Shown: in pieces, positions 1 to 6,239 of the stretch
Numbering within the stretch: the stretch's first letter is position 1
How the letters are laid out: each line of letters starts with the position of its first letter
Source of the DNA: Christensenella sp. UBA1252
GTDB lineage: Bacteria > Bacillota > Clostridia > Christensenellales > CAG-1252
Direction of reading: 5' to 3'
DNA: 13,946 nucleotides
NCBI GenBank assembly: GCA_002308575.1
Contig: DBVY01000055.1
Location: 518-14,463 of the forward strand
Translations under genes and position numbers: made by a program
Notes under the pieces: generated by a model
The model's input: the letters and a program-made list of their open reading frames with translations, nothing else
Told to the model about the DNA's origin: nothing
Databases searched by the model: none

Positions 1-46
1 GCCCGCCGTTGCCCGCGCCGACAACGATGACGTCGTATTCTTCCAT
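1..46 (-). CDS. FAD/NAD(P)-binding oxidoreductase, N-terminal fragment
   Basis: Only the first 15 codons are inside the window; the gene runs off the left edge. They read MEEYDVIVVGAGNGG, the beta-strand and glycine-rich turn (GxGxxG type) that binds the ADP part of FAD or NAD at the very N-terminus of flavoprotein oxidoreductases. Start choice: an AAGGAG ribosome binding site lies at 53-58 on this strand, six bases before the ATG at 46-44. An in-frame ATG at 52-50 is too close to that site. The gene is transcribed away from galK. Glycine-rich starts of this kind occur in phytoene-desaturase-like, thioredoxin-reductase-like and other FAD enzymes, so the reaction cannot be assigned. Confidence 0.75.
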   Translation of the reverse strand, partial: MEEYDVIVVGAGNGG

Positions 47-78
47 AGGCATCTCCTTAGCGTTTTTTTTATACTTAA

Positions 79-107
79 AATATACTTTATTTTGACCGTT
101 TCGTCAA
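79..107 (-). promoter_or_regulatory. Promoter for the minus-strand oxidoreductase
   Basis: On the minus strand, TTGACG (107-102) is followed by a 17-base spacer and TATATT (84-79). This is a good sigma-A match, and the transcript would start about 30 bases upstream of the ATG at 46. It is divergent from the galK promoter region. Confidence 0.6.
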
Positions 108-142
108 TACCGTATTATACGGGAATCGTGTATTTTTTTGCC

Positions 143-171
143 TTTACAAACGTTTTTTTTGCTTTTATAAT
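143..171 (+). promoter_or_regulatory. Promoter for galK
   Basis: TTTACA at 143-148, a 17-base spacer and a perfect TATAAT at 166-171 form a strong sigma-A-like promoter. Transcription would start near 178 and give a leader of about 50 bases before galK. A second possible start upstream, TTGACC (92-97) with TATTAT (113-118), has only a 15-base spacer and is weaker. Confidence 0.65.
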
Positions 172-226
172 GGAAAGGAACGCGATGGCGTGTAAAAATG
201 GTCGGGAACCGAAAAAGAGGAGAAAA

Positions 227-1360
227 ATGAAGACCGATTTCGAGTATGCCGTTTCGGCGGCGGGCAGGGTGAATATCATCGGAGAACACGTTGATTATTG
301 CGGCGGTAAAGTCTTCCCTGCGGCGCTCTCTTTAAAGAATACGATCTATATCAAAAAGACGGACGCAAAGGAGATCGTCCTTTCTTGGAGCGATCTTCCT
401 TCTTCGGTCACGCTCGATCTTTCCTCGCTCGAATCGTATAAAAACGTTCCGCACGCTTCTTATTTCGCGGCTTGCGCGGACGTGCTTCAAAAGAGCGGCG
501 TCGAAGTTCCCGGGTGCGTCGTTTTGTCCGATTGCACCGTTCCGTTCGGCGCGGGGCTCTCTTCGTCCGCCGCGATCGAAGTTTCGTTCATCGCCGCCCT
601 TCTTTTGATCGCGGGCGTAAAAAAATCGCCCGTCGAGATCGCGCTTCTCGCGCAAAAGGCGGAAAGGGAATACGTCGGAACGCAATGCGGGATCATGGAT
701 CAGTATGCGTCGGCGTGCGGGAAAAAGGACGCCGCGTTGCTCCTTTCCTGCGATACGCTTGCTTGCAAAGAAGTGCCGCTTCGCCTCGGCGACTGCGCGC
801 TCGTGATTGCGAATACGAACAAGCCGCATTCTTTGGTAAGCGGAAAGTATAACGAGCGAAGACGGGAAACGGCGGAGGCGTTCGAACGGCTCGGAACGCG
901 CGTGGATGCTCCTTGCCTCGCCGCCGTGAAAGAGGAAGAATTGGAAAGAAACAAGGATCTTTTGTCTGACGTTTTGTACAAACGGGCGAAGCACGTGATC
1001 GAAGAGGTCGCGCGCGTCGAGCGAGCGGAAGAAGCGATGGAGAAAGGAGATCTCGCGGCGCTCGGCGCTCTTTTGAAAGCATCGCACGCCTCTCTCAGAG
1101 ATCTTTTCGAAGTCACGGGAAAAGAATTGGACGCCCTCGCGGCGGCGGCGAACGATTTTTCGGAGTGCCTCGGATCGCGAATGACGGGCGGCGGCTTCGG
1201 CGGTTCGACCGTTTCGATCGTCAAAAAAAGCGCGATCGAGCGCTTTGAAAAGGAAGTCGGTGCGCGTTACGAGCGTGAGATCGGCTATAAAGCAAGTTTC
1301 TATATCGCGGAAATATCGGACGGATTGACGATTAAGAAACTCGGAGAATCGGAAAAATGA
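227..1360 (+). CDS. galK: Galactokinase
   Basis: GHMP-family kinase that phosphorylates galactose to galactose 1-phosphate with ATP in the cytoplasm, the entry step of the Leloir pathway. All three family motifs are present: the galactokinase signature GRVNIIGEHVDYCGG at residues 13-27 (sugar-binding E20, H21, D23), the ATP-binding loop GAGLSSSAA at 108-116, and GGGFGG at 321-326. D158 in the MDQ motif is the expected catalytic base. The length of 377 residues is normal for the family. The reading frame is open back to 92, but the upstream part has no galactokinase similarity. The ATG at 227 is preceded by AGAGGAG (216-222) and lies downstream of the predicted promoter, so it is preferred. 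The stop overlaps the start of the Nudix gene (ATGA). No galT or galE is visible here. Galactokinase rather than another GHMP kinase is supported by the specific N-terminal signature. Confidence 0.95.
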   Translation: MKTDFEYAVSAAGRVNIIGEHVDYCGGKVFPAALSLKNTIYIKKTDAKEIVLSWSDLPSSVTLDLSSLESYKNVPHASYFAACADVLQKSGVEVPGCVVLSDCTVPFGAGLSSSAAIEVSFIAALLLIAGVKKSPVEIALLAQKAEREYVGTQCGIMDQYASACGKKDAALLLSCDTLACKEVPLRLGDCALVIANTNKPHSLVSGKYNERRRETAEAFERLGTRVDAPCLAAVKEEELERNKDLLSDVLYKRAKHVIEEVARVERAEEAMEKGDLAALGALLKASHASLRDLFEVTGKELDALAAAANDFSECLGSRMTGGGFGGSTVSIVKKSAIERFEKEVGARYEREIGYKASFYIAEISDGLTIKKLGESEK

Positions 1361-1803
1361 GCGAGAAAAAAGAGAGCGCATTGAACGCGGCGCAGACCGC
1401 TGAGAAAAAGAGAAGAGAAGTCGTCGCCGCCCTGATCACGCGGGGCGATCGCTTTATGATCTGCCGCCGTCCCGAGGGGAAAGCGCGCGCGGGTCTTTGG
1501 GAATTCGTAGGCGGAAAAGCGGAAGAGGGCGAAACCCTCGAAGCCGCGCTCGTTCGCGAGTGCGAAGAAGAGATCGGCGCTAAGGTCAAAGTTGGGAAAA
1601 AATATAAAACGGTTTTGCATGATTATCCGGATATTTCCGTGCATCTGACGATTTTTTACGCAACGGTGGAGAGCGGTGAACCGCGCCCGATGGAAGGGAA
1701 CGCGATCGCTTGGATCACGCCTGCCGAGATCCCGAATTTTTCGTTTTGCGACGCCGATATCGCGATTATGAAAGAGATTTTCGAGCGCGGAACGATCGGA
1801 TAA
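1357..1803 (+). CDS. MutT-like Nudix hydrolase
   Basis: Nudix hydrolase of 148 residues. The Nudix box is complete from G53 to A75, in the order G-x5-E59-x7-R67-E68-C-x-E71-E72-x-G74, which supplies the Mg2+-binding glutamates. The preceding segment LITRGDRFMICRRPEGKARA and the LWEFVGGK entry to the box are typical of MutT-type 8-oxo-dGTP diphosphatases, which clean oxidised nucleotides from the pool. A lysine/alanine-rich extension of about 20 residues precedes the core. The start codon overlaps the galK stop by four bases (ATGA), which implies translational coupling. The substrate is inferred: sub-family members also hydrolyse other NTPs or NDP-sugars, so a nucleotide-sugar substrate related to galactose metabolism cannot be excluded. 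Confidence 0.9.
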   Translation: MSEKKESALNAAQTAEKKRREVVAALITRGDRFMICRRPEGKARAGLWEFVGGKAEEGETLEAALVRECEEEIGAKVKVGKKYKTVLHDYPDISVHLTIFYATVESGEPRPMEGNAIAWITPAEIPNFSFCDADIAIMKEIFERGTIG

Positions 1804-1826
1804 GGTCTTTAATTCGACAAAGGCTC

Positions 1827-1855
1827 TTGACGATATTCATTTATAATGTTAAAAT
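1827..1855 (+). promoter_or_regulatory. Promoter for the glycan operon
   Basis: TTGACG at 1827-1832, a 17-base spacer and TAAAAT at 1850-1855 match a sigma-A promoter. Transcription would start near 1862, leaving a leader of about 90 bases before the ketoisomerase start at 1953. No convincing terminator separates it from the Nudix gene, so read-through from galK is possible. Confidence 0.55.
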
Positions 1856-1871
1856 ATCTTTAATATATAAG

Positions 1872-1939
1872 TCGAAAAATCGCGATCGATCAAGAAAGGT
1901 TTCGCTATAATTTTTCGAAAAAGCCTTATACTACAAGGC
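1872..1939 (+). promoter_or_regulatory. Leader inverted repeats upstream of the glycan operon
   Basis: A perfect 9-base inverted repeat, TCGAAAAAT (1872-1880) and ATTTTTCGA (1910-1918), encloses 29 bases. The right arm is also half of a 12-base DNA palindrome TTTTTCGAAAAA (1911-1922). Directly after it comes a small hairpin, GCCTT (1923-1927) with AAGGC (1935-1939) and a 7-base loop, ending 13 bases before the chosen start codon. All of this lies downstream of the predicted transcription start, so it could act as an operator or as an RNA structure. No known riboswitch class is recognised. Confidence 0.35.
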
Positions 1940-1952
1940 AATGAAGGAATCT

Positions 1953-2360
1953 ATGGACGTTAAGATCATTCACTTTCAGCAACATGGCGACGCGCGCGGC
2001 AATCTCGTTGCGGCGGAGCTTGGGAAAGAACTTCCGTTCCCCGTTCGGCGCGTTTATTATATTTACGGCGTAAAAGGAGCCCAGCGCAGAGGCTTCCATG
2101 CGCACAAAGCTTTGAATCAGGTTTTGATCGCGATCGCCGGTTCGTGTAAGATCTTGCTCGATAACGGAAAAGAACAAACCGTCGTTCCGCTTACGTCGCC
2201 GACGGAAGGTCTTTTTATCGGCGTGGACACTTGGAGAGAGATGTTTGATTTTTCGGAGGATGCCGTTCTCGTTTCGCTCGCTTCCGCGGAGTACGATGAA
2301 AGCGATTATATTCGGGATCACGACGCGTTTTTAAAGTATTTAGAGGAGAAAAATAAATGA
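1953..2360 (+). CDS. FdtA/QdtA-like dTDP-4-keto-6-deoxyglucose 3,4-ketoisomerase
   Basis: A small cupin-fold sugar ketoisomerase (WxcM-like/FdtA family) of 135 residues, the normal length. Enzymes of this family move the keto group of dTDP-4-keto-6-deoxyglucose from C4 to C3, feeding a 3-transaminase. Family features are GDARGNL at 11-17, the catalytic histidine pair in RRGFHAH (H49, H51), the cupin segment around LLDNGKE (68-74), and the closing [17 protein letters not shown] segment at 110-126. Start choice: ATG at 1953 has AAGGA at 1944-1948. An in-frame ATG at 1941 adds only four residues and has its AAGG too close. The next gene overlaps by four bases and is the expected transaminase partner, which supports the call. 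Whether the product is the 6-deoxy-galacto (FdtA) or the -gluco (QdtA) epimer cannot be read from the sequence by eye. Confidence 0.88.
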   Translation: MDVKIIHFQQHGDARGNLVAAELGKELPFPVRRVYYIYGVKGAQRRGFHAHKALNQVLIAIAGSCKILLDNGKEQTVVPLTSPTEGLFIGVDTWREMFDFSEDAVLVSLASAEYDESDYIRDHDAFLKYLEEKNK

Positions 2361-3460
2361 AAATTCCCTTTCAATCGTTTGAAAGAATGCACGAGGCGAT
2401 TCGTCCGGAACTGACCGCGAAGTTTAACGCCGTGCTTGATAAAAACTACTATATCATGGGCGGCGAACACGAATTGTTCGAAAAGAATTTCGCGTTCTAC
2501 GTCGGAACGAAATTCGCGCTCGGTTGCGGCAACGGGCTGGACGCTTTGCACATCATTTTGAAAGCGCTCGGAATCGGAGAAGGCGCGGAAGTCATCGTTC
2601 CGTCCAACACCTATATCGCAACGGCGCTCGCCGTTTCATACGCGGGCGCGCGCCCGATATTCGTCGAGCCCAAAGCGGGAACTTTTAATATCGACCCCGC
2701 GAAGATCGAAGACGCGATCACGGAAAGGACGAAGGCGATCATGGTCGTGCACCTGTACGGTCGCCCCGCCGATATGGATCCGATTATGGCGATCGCGAAA
2801 AAGCATAATCTCAAAATCGTCGAAGATTGCGCGCAGGCGCACGGCGCGAAATACAAGGGGCAAAAGATCGGAACGTTCGGCGTTGCCGCCGGATTCAGCT
2901 TTTATCCCGGCAAAAACCTCGGCGCGCTCGGGGACGGCGGCGCAATCGTAACGAACGACGAGGAAGTCGCGAAGAAATGCGCGATGCTCCGCAATTACGG
3001 TTCGGAGATCAAATATCAACACGACTATAAGGGCTTCAATTCCCGTTTGGACGAAATGCAGGCAGCGTTTTTGAACGCGAAGCTCCCGCATCTCGATTCT
3101 TGGAACGCCGCGCGCAAAGCGGTCGCCGCGAAATACCTTGCGGGCATTAAAAATCCGTTGATCGAATTGCCGCTTCCGTCGGACGAAACCTTCGATTGCG
3201 TATGGCATATCTTTGCGATCCGTTGCAAAGAGAGGGCGGCGCTCGAAGCCTATCTCGCCGAAAAAGGCATCGGTACTTTGAAACACTATCCGATCCCGAT
3301 GCACCTGCAAAAGGCATATACGGATCTCGGCTACAAAAAGGGCGACCTGCCGCTCGCGGAGGAGATTTCCGCGACCGAGCTCAGCTTGCCGCTCTATATC
3401 GGAATGACGGACGAAGAGATCGACTGCGTGATCGACGCTTTGAACGCGTTTAAGGCATAG
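2357..3460 (+). CDS. DegT/DnrJ/EryC1-family PLP sugar aminotransferase (FdtB/QdtB-like)
   Basis: PLP-dependent sugar aminotransferase of 367 residues, standard for the DegT/DnrJ/EryC1/StrS family. It should transfer an amino group, usually from glutamate, to C3 of a dTDP-3-keto-6-deoxyhexose, giving a dTDP-3-amino-3,6-dideoxyhexose (Fuc3N or Qui3N type). Visible motifs are GNGLDAL at 58-64, EDCAQAHGA at 156-164 with the PLP-ring aspartate D157, and [16 protein letters not shown] at 181-196 with the Schiff-base lysine K186. GAGGAG at 2343-2348 is a strong ribosome binding site eight bases from the ATG, and the start overlaps the ketoisomerase stop (ATGA). The C3 specificity is inferred from this pairing; the family also includes C4 transaminases. 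Confidence 0.92.
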   Translation: MKIPFQSFERMHEAIRPELTAKFNAVLDKNYYIMGGEHELFEKNFAFYVGTKFALGCGNGLDALHIILKALGIGEGAEVIVPSNTYIATALAVSYAGARPIFVEPKAGTFNIDPAKIEDAITERTKAIMVVHLYGRPADMDPIMAIAKKHNLKIVEDCAQAHGAKYKGQKIGTFGVAAGFSFYPGKNLGALGDGGAIVTNDEEVAKKCAMLRNYGSEIKYQHDYKGFNSRLDEMQAAFLNAKLPHLDSWNAARKAVAAKYLAGIKNPLIELPLPSDETFDCVWHIFAIRCKERAALEAYLAEKGIGTLKHYPIPMHLQKAYTDLGYKKGDLPLAEEISATELSLPLYIGMTDEEIDCVIDALNAFKA

Positions 3461-3461
3461 T

Positions 3462-5039
3462 ATGTTTGAATTGCAATCCTTCGTTTTGGGCAAAACGCCT
3501 TCCAGAAGACAGCTCGTCGAGTACGTGCCCACGTCGAATCGCGAGGTAAAGATCTGCGTGTATCGCAATCATTCCTTTGAGCTCGTCGAGCACACGATCG
3601 GCGCCTTTTTGGATTTCGCGGGCTTGAAAGCGAATTTCGTTTACAGCGATTACGACGACAGCCTGTCTTTTATCGATCTCCCGTCGGACGCCGATCTTTT
3701 GATCCTTTGGCTCGATCTCGCGCGCTATAAGATCGCGTCGGTCGCGGCGTTTTTGGAAGAGCGCGTCGCGGCGCTGAAAAAGATCTTTCATAAACCCGTT
3801 TTGCTCGTTCCGGTCGGAGGGAAAATGCAAGCGTCCGTTCCTTGCTTGGATCTTTCCGGTCTGCAAGAGGAACTCGGGGATCGCTTTTTCGACGAAAGAC
3901 TCGAAAGTGCAACGGGCACAAGGCTCAGTTCCGCTTCGCTCGTTCGCATTTCGAAGACGCTCGGTTTGCAGTATATCCCCGCGTTGCTTTTGCCTGCGCT
4001 CAAAGGGATCGTCGTAGACTTGGATAACACGCTGTACGCGGGCGTTCTCGGCGAAGAGGGCGTACACGGCGTAAAACTGACCGAAGGGCATAAAAAACTG
4101 CAAGCGTTTTTGAAGGAGAAGGCGGCGAACGGTTGGTTCCTTTGCGTCGCTTCCAAAAACGACGAACGGGACGTTTTCGAGCTGTTCGAAACGCGCGAGG
4201 ACTTCCCATTGAAGAAAGAGGACTTTACGGCGATCTGCGCGTCTTGGGGCGAGAAATCCGAGGCGGCCCAAAAGATCTTGAAGATCTTGAACGTCGGCGC
4301 GGACAGCTTGTTGTTTGTGGACGATAACGCGGGCGAGATCGCGAGTATGTCGATCGCCTATCCCTCGATGAAAAAATTGCTCGCTTCGCAGGACGGAGAG
4401 GAAACCTATCGTATGATTTCCTGCTATCCCGGGCTGTTGAAGCTCGTCGGCGGCGCGGACGACAAGATCCGCAAGGCGGACGTTCAATCCAACGCGCTTC
4501 GAAACGAAATGCAAGCGTCGCTTTCGAAGGAAGACTATATCCGCTCGCTCGAAATCAAGATCGAGTTTCACGTGGACGCCGAGGACGGCGCGCCGCGCGT
4601 GGCGGAGCTTGCGAATAAGACGAACCAATTCATTTTCAACTATAAGCGCTATTCTTTGGACGAAGTTCTCGCGAGAATGAAAGGAAAGGATTCGGTCGTC
4701 GTCTATGCGAAACTTTCGGATAAACTTTCGGACAGCGGAACGGTCGGCGTGGCGGTGGGAACCGCGGCGGACGGCGTGCTTACGCTCGAAGAATGTTTCG
4801 TCAGCTGCCGCGCGCTCGGCAGGGGGATCGACGAGATCCTCGTTCTCGGAATGATCCAAGCGGCGATGGACGCGCTCGGCGCGGATCGCCTCCGCGTGGA
4901 GTTTCAAAAAGGGGAAAGGAACGTTCCCGCGGAAGCGTTCGTTCAAAAAAACTTGCAGGCGTTCTTGGCGGCGCCCGCCCCCTTTCGGTTTGATCAAAGA
5001 GCCTCACTCGTTGAGGTCGATATTATAAAAGGCAGGTAA
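3462..5039 (+). CDS. FkbH-like HAD-IIIC protein (probable acyl/glyceryl-ACP loading enzyme)
   Basis: A 525-residue FkbH-like protein. In polyketide and tetronate pathways FkbH-type proteins take the glyceryl unit of 1,3-bisphosphoglycerate, remove the phosphate and load it onto an acyl carrier protein. Domains: residues 1-175 are a divergent N-terminal region as in multi-domain FkbH homologues. The HAD core follows, with motif I D186-L-D188-N-T190, motif II S231 in CVASKND, motif III K265 and motif IV D287-D288. The C-terminal part carries the family segments NKTNQF (about 386-391) and SCRALGRGIDE. All four HAD motifs are intact, so catalysis is expected. The start is preceded by AAGG at 3452-3455, one base after the aminotransferase. 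The adjacent stand-alone ACP is the likely loading partner. The acyl unit is inferred from family knowledge and not shown by this sequence. Confidence 0.88.
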   Translation: MFELQSFVLGKTPSRRQLVEYVPTSNREVKICVYRNHSFELVEHTIGAFLDFAGLKANFVYSDYDDSLSFIDLPSDADLLILWLDLARYKIASVAAFLEERVAALKKIFHKPVLLVPVGGKMQASVPCLDLSGLQEELGDRFFDERLESATGTRLSSASLVRISKTLGLQYIPALLLPALKGIVVDLDNTLYAGVLGEEGVHGVKLTEGHKKLQAFLKEKAANGWFLCVASKNDERDVFELFETREDFPLKKEDFTAICASWGEKSEAAQKILKILNVGADSLLFVDDNAGEIASMSIAYPSMKKLLASQDGEETYRMISCYPGLLKLVGGADDKIRKADVQSNALRNEMQASLSKEDYIRSLEIKIEFHVDAEDGAPRVAELANKTNQFIFNYKRYSLDEVLARMKGKDSVVVYAKLSDKLSDSGTVGVAVGTAADGVLTLEECFVSCRALGRGIDEILVLGMIQAAMDALGADRLRVEFQKGERNVPAEAFVQKNLQAFLAAPAPFRFDQRASLVEVDIIKGR

Positions 5040-5042
5040 CAT

Positions 5043-5261
5043 ATGGAAAACGTTTTGGAGATCGTTGCGTCCGTAATGCGCAAAGACGAGGCGTACTTAA
5101 AAGAGAATTTGGACACCGAGAATCTTTGGAATTCTTTGACCAAAGTCGAGATCATTCTTTCGATCGAGGAAGAATGCGACGTCCTTTTCGATCAAGAAGA
5201 AGTCAAACAGATCACGACGCTTCGCAAACTGATCGAGATCGTTGAGGCGAAAGCGGAATGA
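5043..5261 (+). CDS. Stand-alone acyl carrier protein
   Basis: A 72-residue acidic protein with the four-helix acyl carrier layout. The likely phosphopantetheine attachment site is S31 in LWNSLTKVEI; helix II follows (KVEIILSIEEECDVLF), as does the closing helix region ITTLRKLIEIVE. The usual D-S-L triad is N-S-L here, but the serine and the following leucine are kept, so 4'-phosphopantetheine attachment is still plausible. It sits three bases after the FkbH-like gene and overlaps the GNAT-VOC gene by four bases. That makes it a dedicated carrier shuttling an acyl group between the two rather than the fatty-acid ACP. A phosphopantetheinyl transferase is not in the window and would be supplied in trans. 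Confidence 0.9.
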   Translation: MENVLEIVASVMRKDEAYLKENLDTENLWNSLTKVEIILSIEEECDVLFDQEEVKQITTLRKLIEIVEAKAE

Positions 5262-6238
5262 AGCATAAGATCACGGTCGAAGGGTTCGGCTATCGTCTGC
5301 GTCCCGTCAAAAAATCGGACGCGGCGTTTATCATCGCCGTGCGGCTCGAAGACGCCGAGCGGAATAAGTTTATCCACACGATCTCGCCGGACGTTTCCAA
5401 GCAAGAGGAATGGATCGAAAACTATTTCCTTCGCGAGGGCGACTATTATTTCATCGTCGAAAACCGCGTAACGGGAGAAGGAGAAGGCTTGATCGGCGTC
5501 TACGACGCAAAGGACGGAAAGGCGGAATGGGGCAGATGGGTCATTAAAAAAGATTCCCTCGCCGCGGTCGAAAGCGTGGATCTTGCCTATCGCGCCGCGT
5601 TTGAAAAGATCGGTCTTAACGAACTCTATTGCAGAACGGTGCAGGATAACGCAGACGTCGTTTCCTTTCACGAGAGCATCGGGGAAAAAACCCGCCGCGT
5701 GATCGAAAACGCGTTCGAGATCAACGGCAACACCTATAACGCGGTCGAGCAGTACGCCGACAAAGAGATCTTTTACGGGGAGATCCACCCCCTTCTCGAA
5801 AGGAAGGCGGCTTTGATCTTTAAGCGCAATATGAAGCTTGCGATCGGCGATTTCGAATTCCACCATATCGGCGTCGCCTCGCGCGATTTCGAAAAAGATC
5901 TCGCGGCGTTTACCTTTTTGGGCTATACCCGTTCGAGCGCCGTATTCGAGGACGAAGAGCAGGGAATCCGCGGTCTTTTTTTGGAAGCGAAAGGACAGCC
6001 GCGCTTGGAGCTTCTTTCCGATCTCGAAGGAAGGGCGACCGTTTCGCCGATCCTCGAAGCGGGCAATAAAATGTATCATTTCGGATACTGCGTGTCCGAT
6101 ATCGAAAAGGCATTGGACGTCTTTATCAAAGGAAAAGCGAAGGTCGTTTCTCCTTTAAAGCCGTCCACTTATTTCGGAAAAAGGATTTGCTTCCTCCTTT
6201 TGCCGAATTTGTACATGATTGAGTTGATAGAAAAGTAA
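5258..6238 (+). CDS. GNAT acyltransferase-VOC domain fusion protein
   Basis: A 326-residue two-domain protein. Residues about 8-165 form a GNAT N-acyltransferase, with the entry YRLRPVKKSDAAFI, the beta-strand segment AEWGRWVI, and LNELYCRTVQDNADVVSFHE, the pattern of GNAT enzymes that acylate amino sugars or protein N-termini. Residues about 198-326 form a VOC (glyoxalase/methylmalonyl-CoA epimerase-like) domain. It starts FHHIGVASRDFE and shows all four expected metal ligands: H203, E251, H274 and E322. The gene overlaps the ACP gene by four bases. The simplest role is N-acylation of the 3-amino sugar made upstream, using an acyl-ACP donor. The VOC half might isomerise or epimerise the acyl group or the sugar; that is inference. 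The usual R/QxxGxG acyl-CoA loop is not obvious by eye, which fits a non-standard donor but may also be simple divergence. Confidence 0.82.
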   Translation: MKHKITVEGFGYRLRPVKKSDAAFIIAVRLEDAERNKFIHTISPDVSKQEEWIENYFLREGDYYFIVENRVTGEGEGLIGVYDAKDGKAEWGRWVIKKDSLAAVESVDLAYRAAFEKIGLNELYCRTVQDNADVVSFHESIGEKTRRVIENAFEINGNTYNAVEQYADKEIFYGEIHPLLERKAALIFKRNMKLAIGDFEFHHIGVASRDFEKDLAAFTFLGYTRSSAVFEDEEQGIRGLFLEAKGQPRLELLSDLEGRATVSPILEAGNKMYHFGYCVSDIEKALDVFIKGKAKVVSPLKPSTYFGKRICFLLLPNLYMIELIEK

Positions 6239-6239
6239 A

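Noticed and set aside
92..226. N-terminal extension of galactokinase in the open frame from 92
   Set aside because: The extra 45 codons span both -10/-35 elements of the predicted promoter and have no family similarity; the ATG at 227 has a good ribosome binding site.
332..1381. Antisense open frame of 349 codons opposite galK
   Set aside because: Low-complexity R/F-rich translation without domain features; explained as a shadow of galK codon use.
1445..1709. Repeated GCGATCGC octamers (also near 2130 and 2790), like the HIP1 motif
   Set aside because: They fall in coding frames as Ala-Ile-Ala style codons (GCG ATC GCx) or equivalent combinations, so codon preference explains them without a separate repeat element.
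1842..1911. Extra TATAAT boxes at 1842-1847 and 1906-1911
   Set aside because: Neither has a -35 element at a suitable distance; TTGACG at 1827 is only nine bases from the first. The 1827-1855 pair is better.
4272..4289. Tandem 9-base repeat AAGATCTTG in the FkbH-like gene
   Set aside because: It encodes a KILKIL stretch inside a predicted helix of the HAD domain, and only two copies exist.
3450..4997. Long antisense open frame of 515 codons opposite the FkbH-like gene
   Set aside because: It is arginine- and phenylalanine-rich with no recognisable motif, has no fitting ribosome binding site, and mirrors the codon bias of the clear FkbH-like gene on the other strand.
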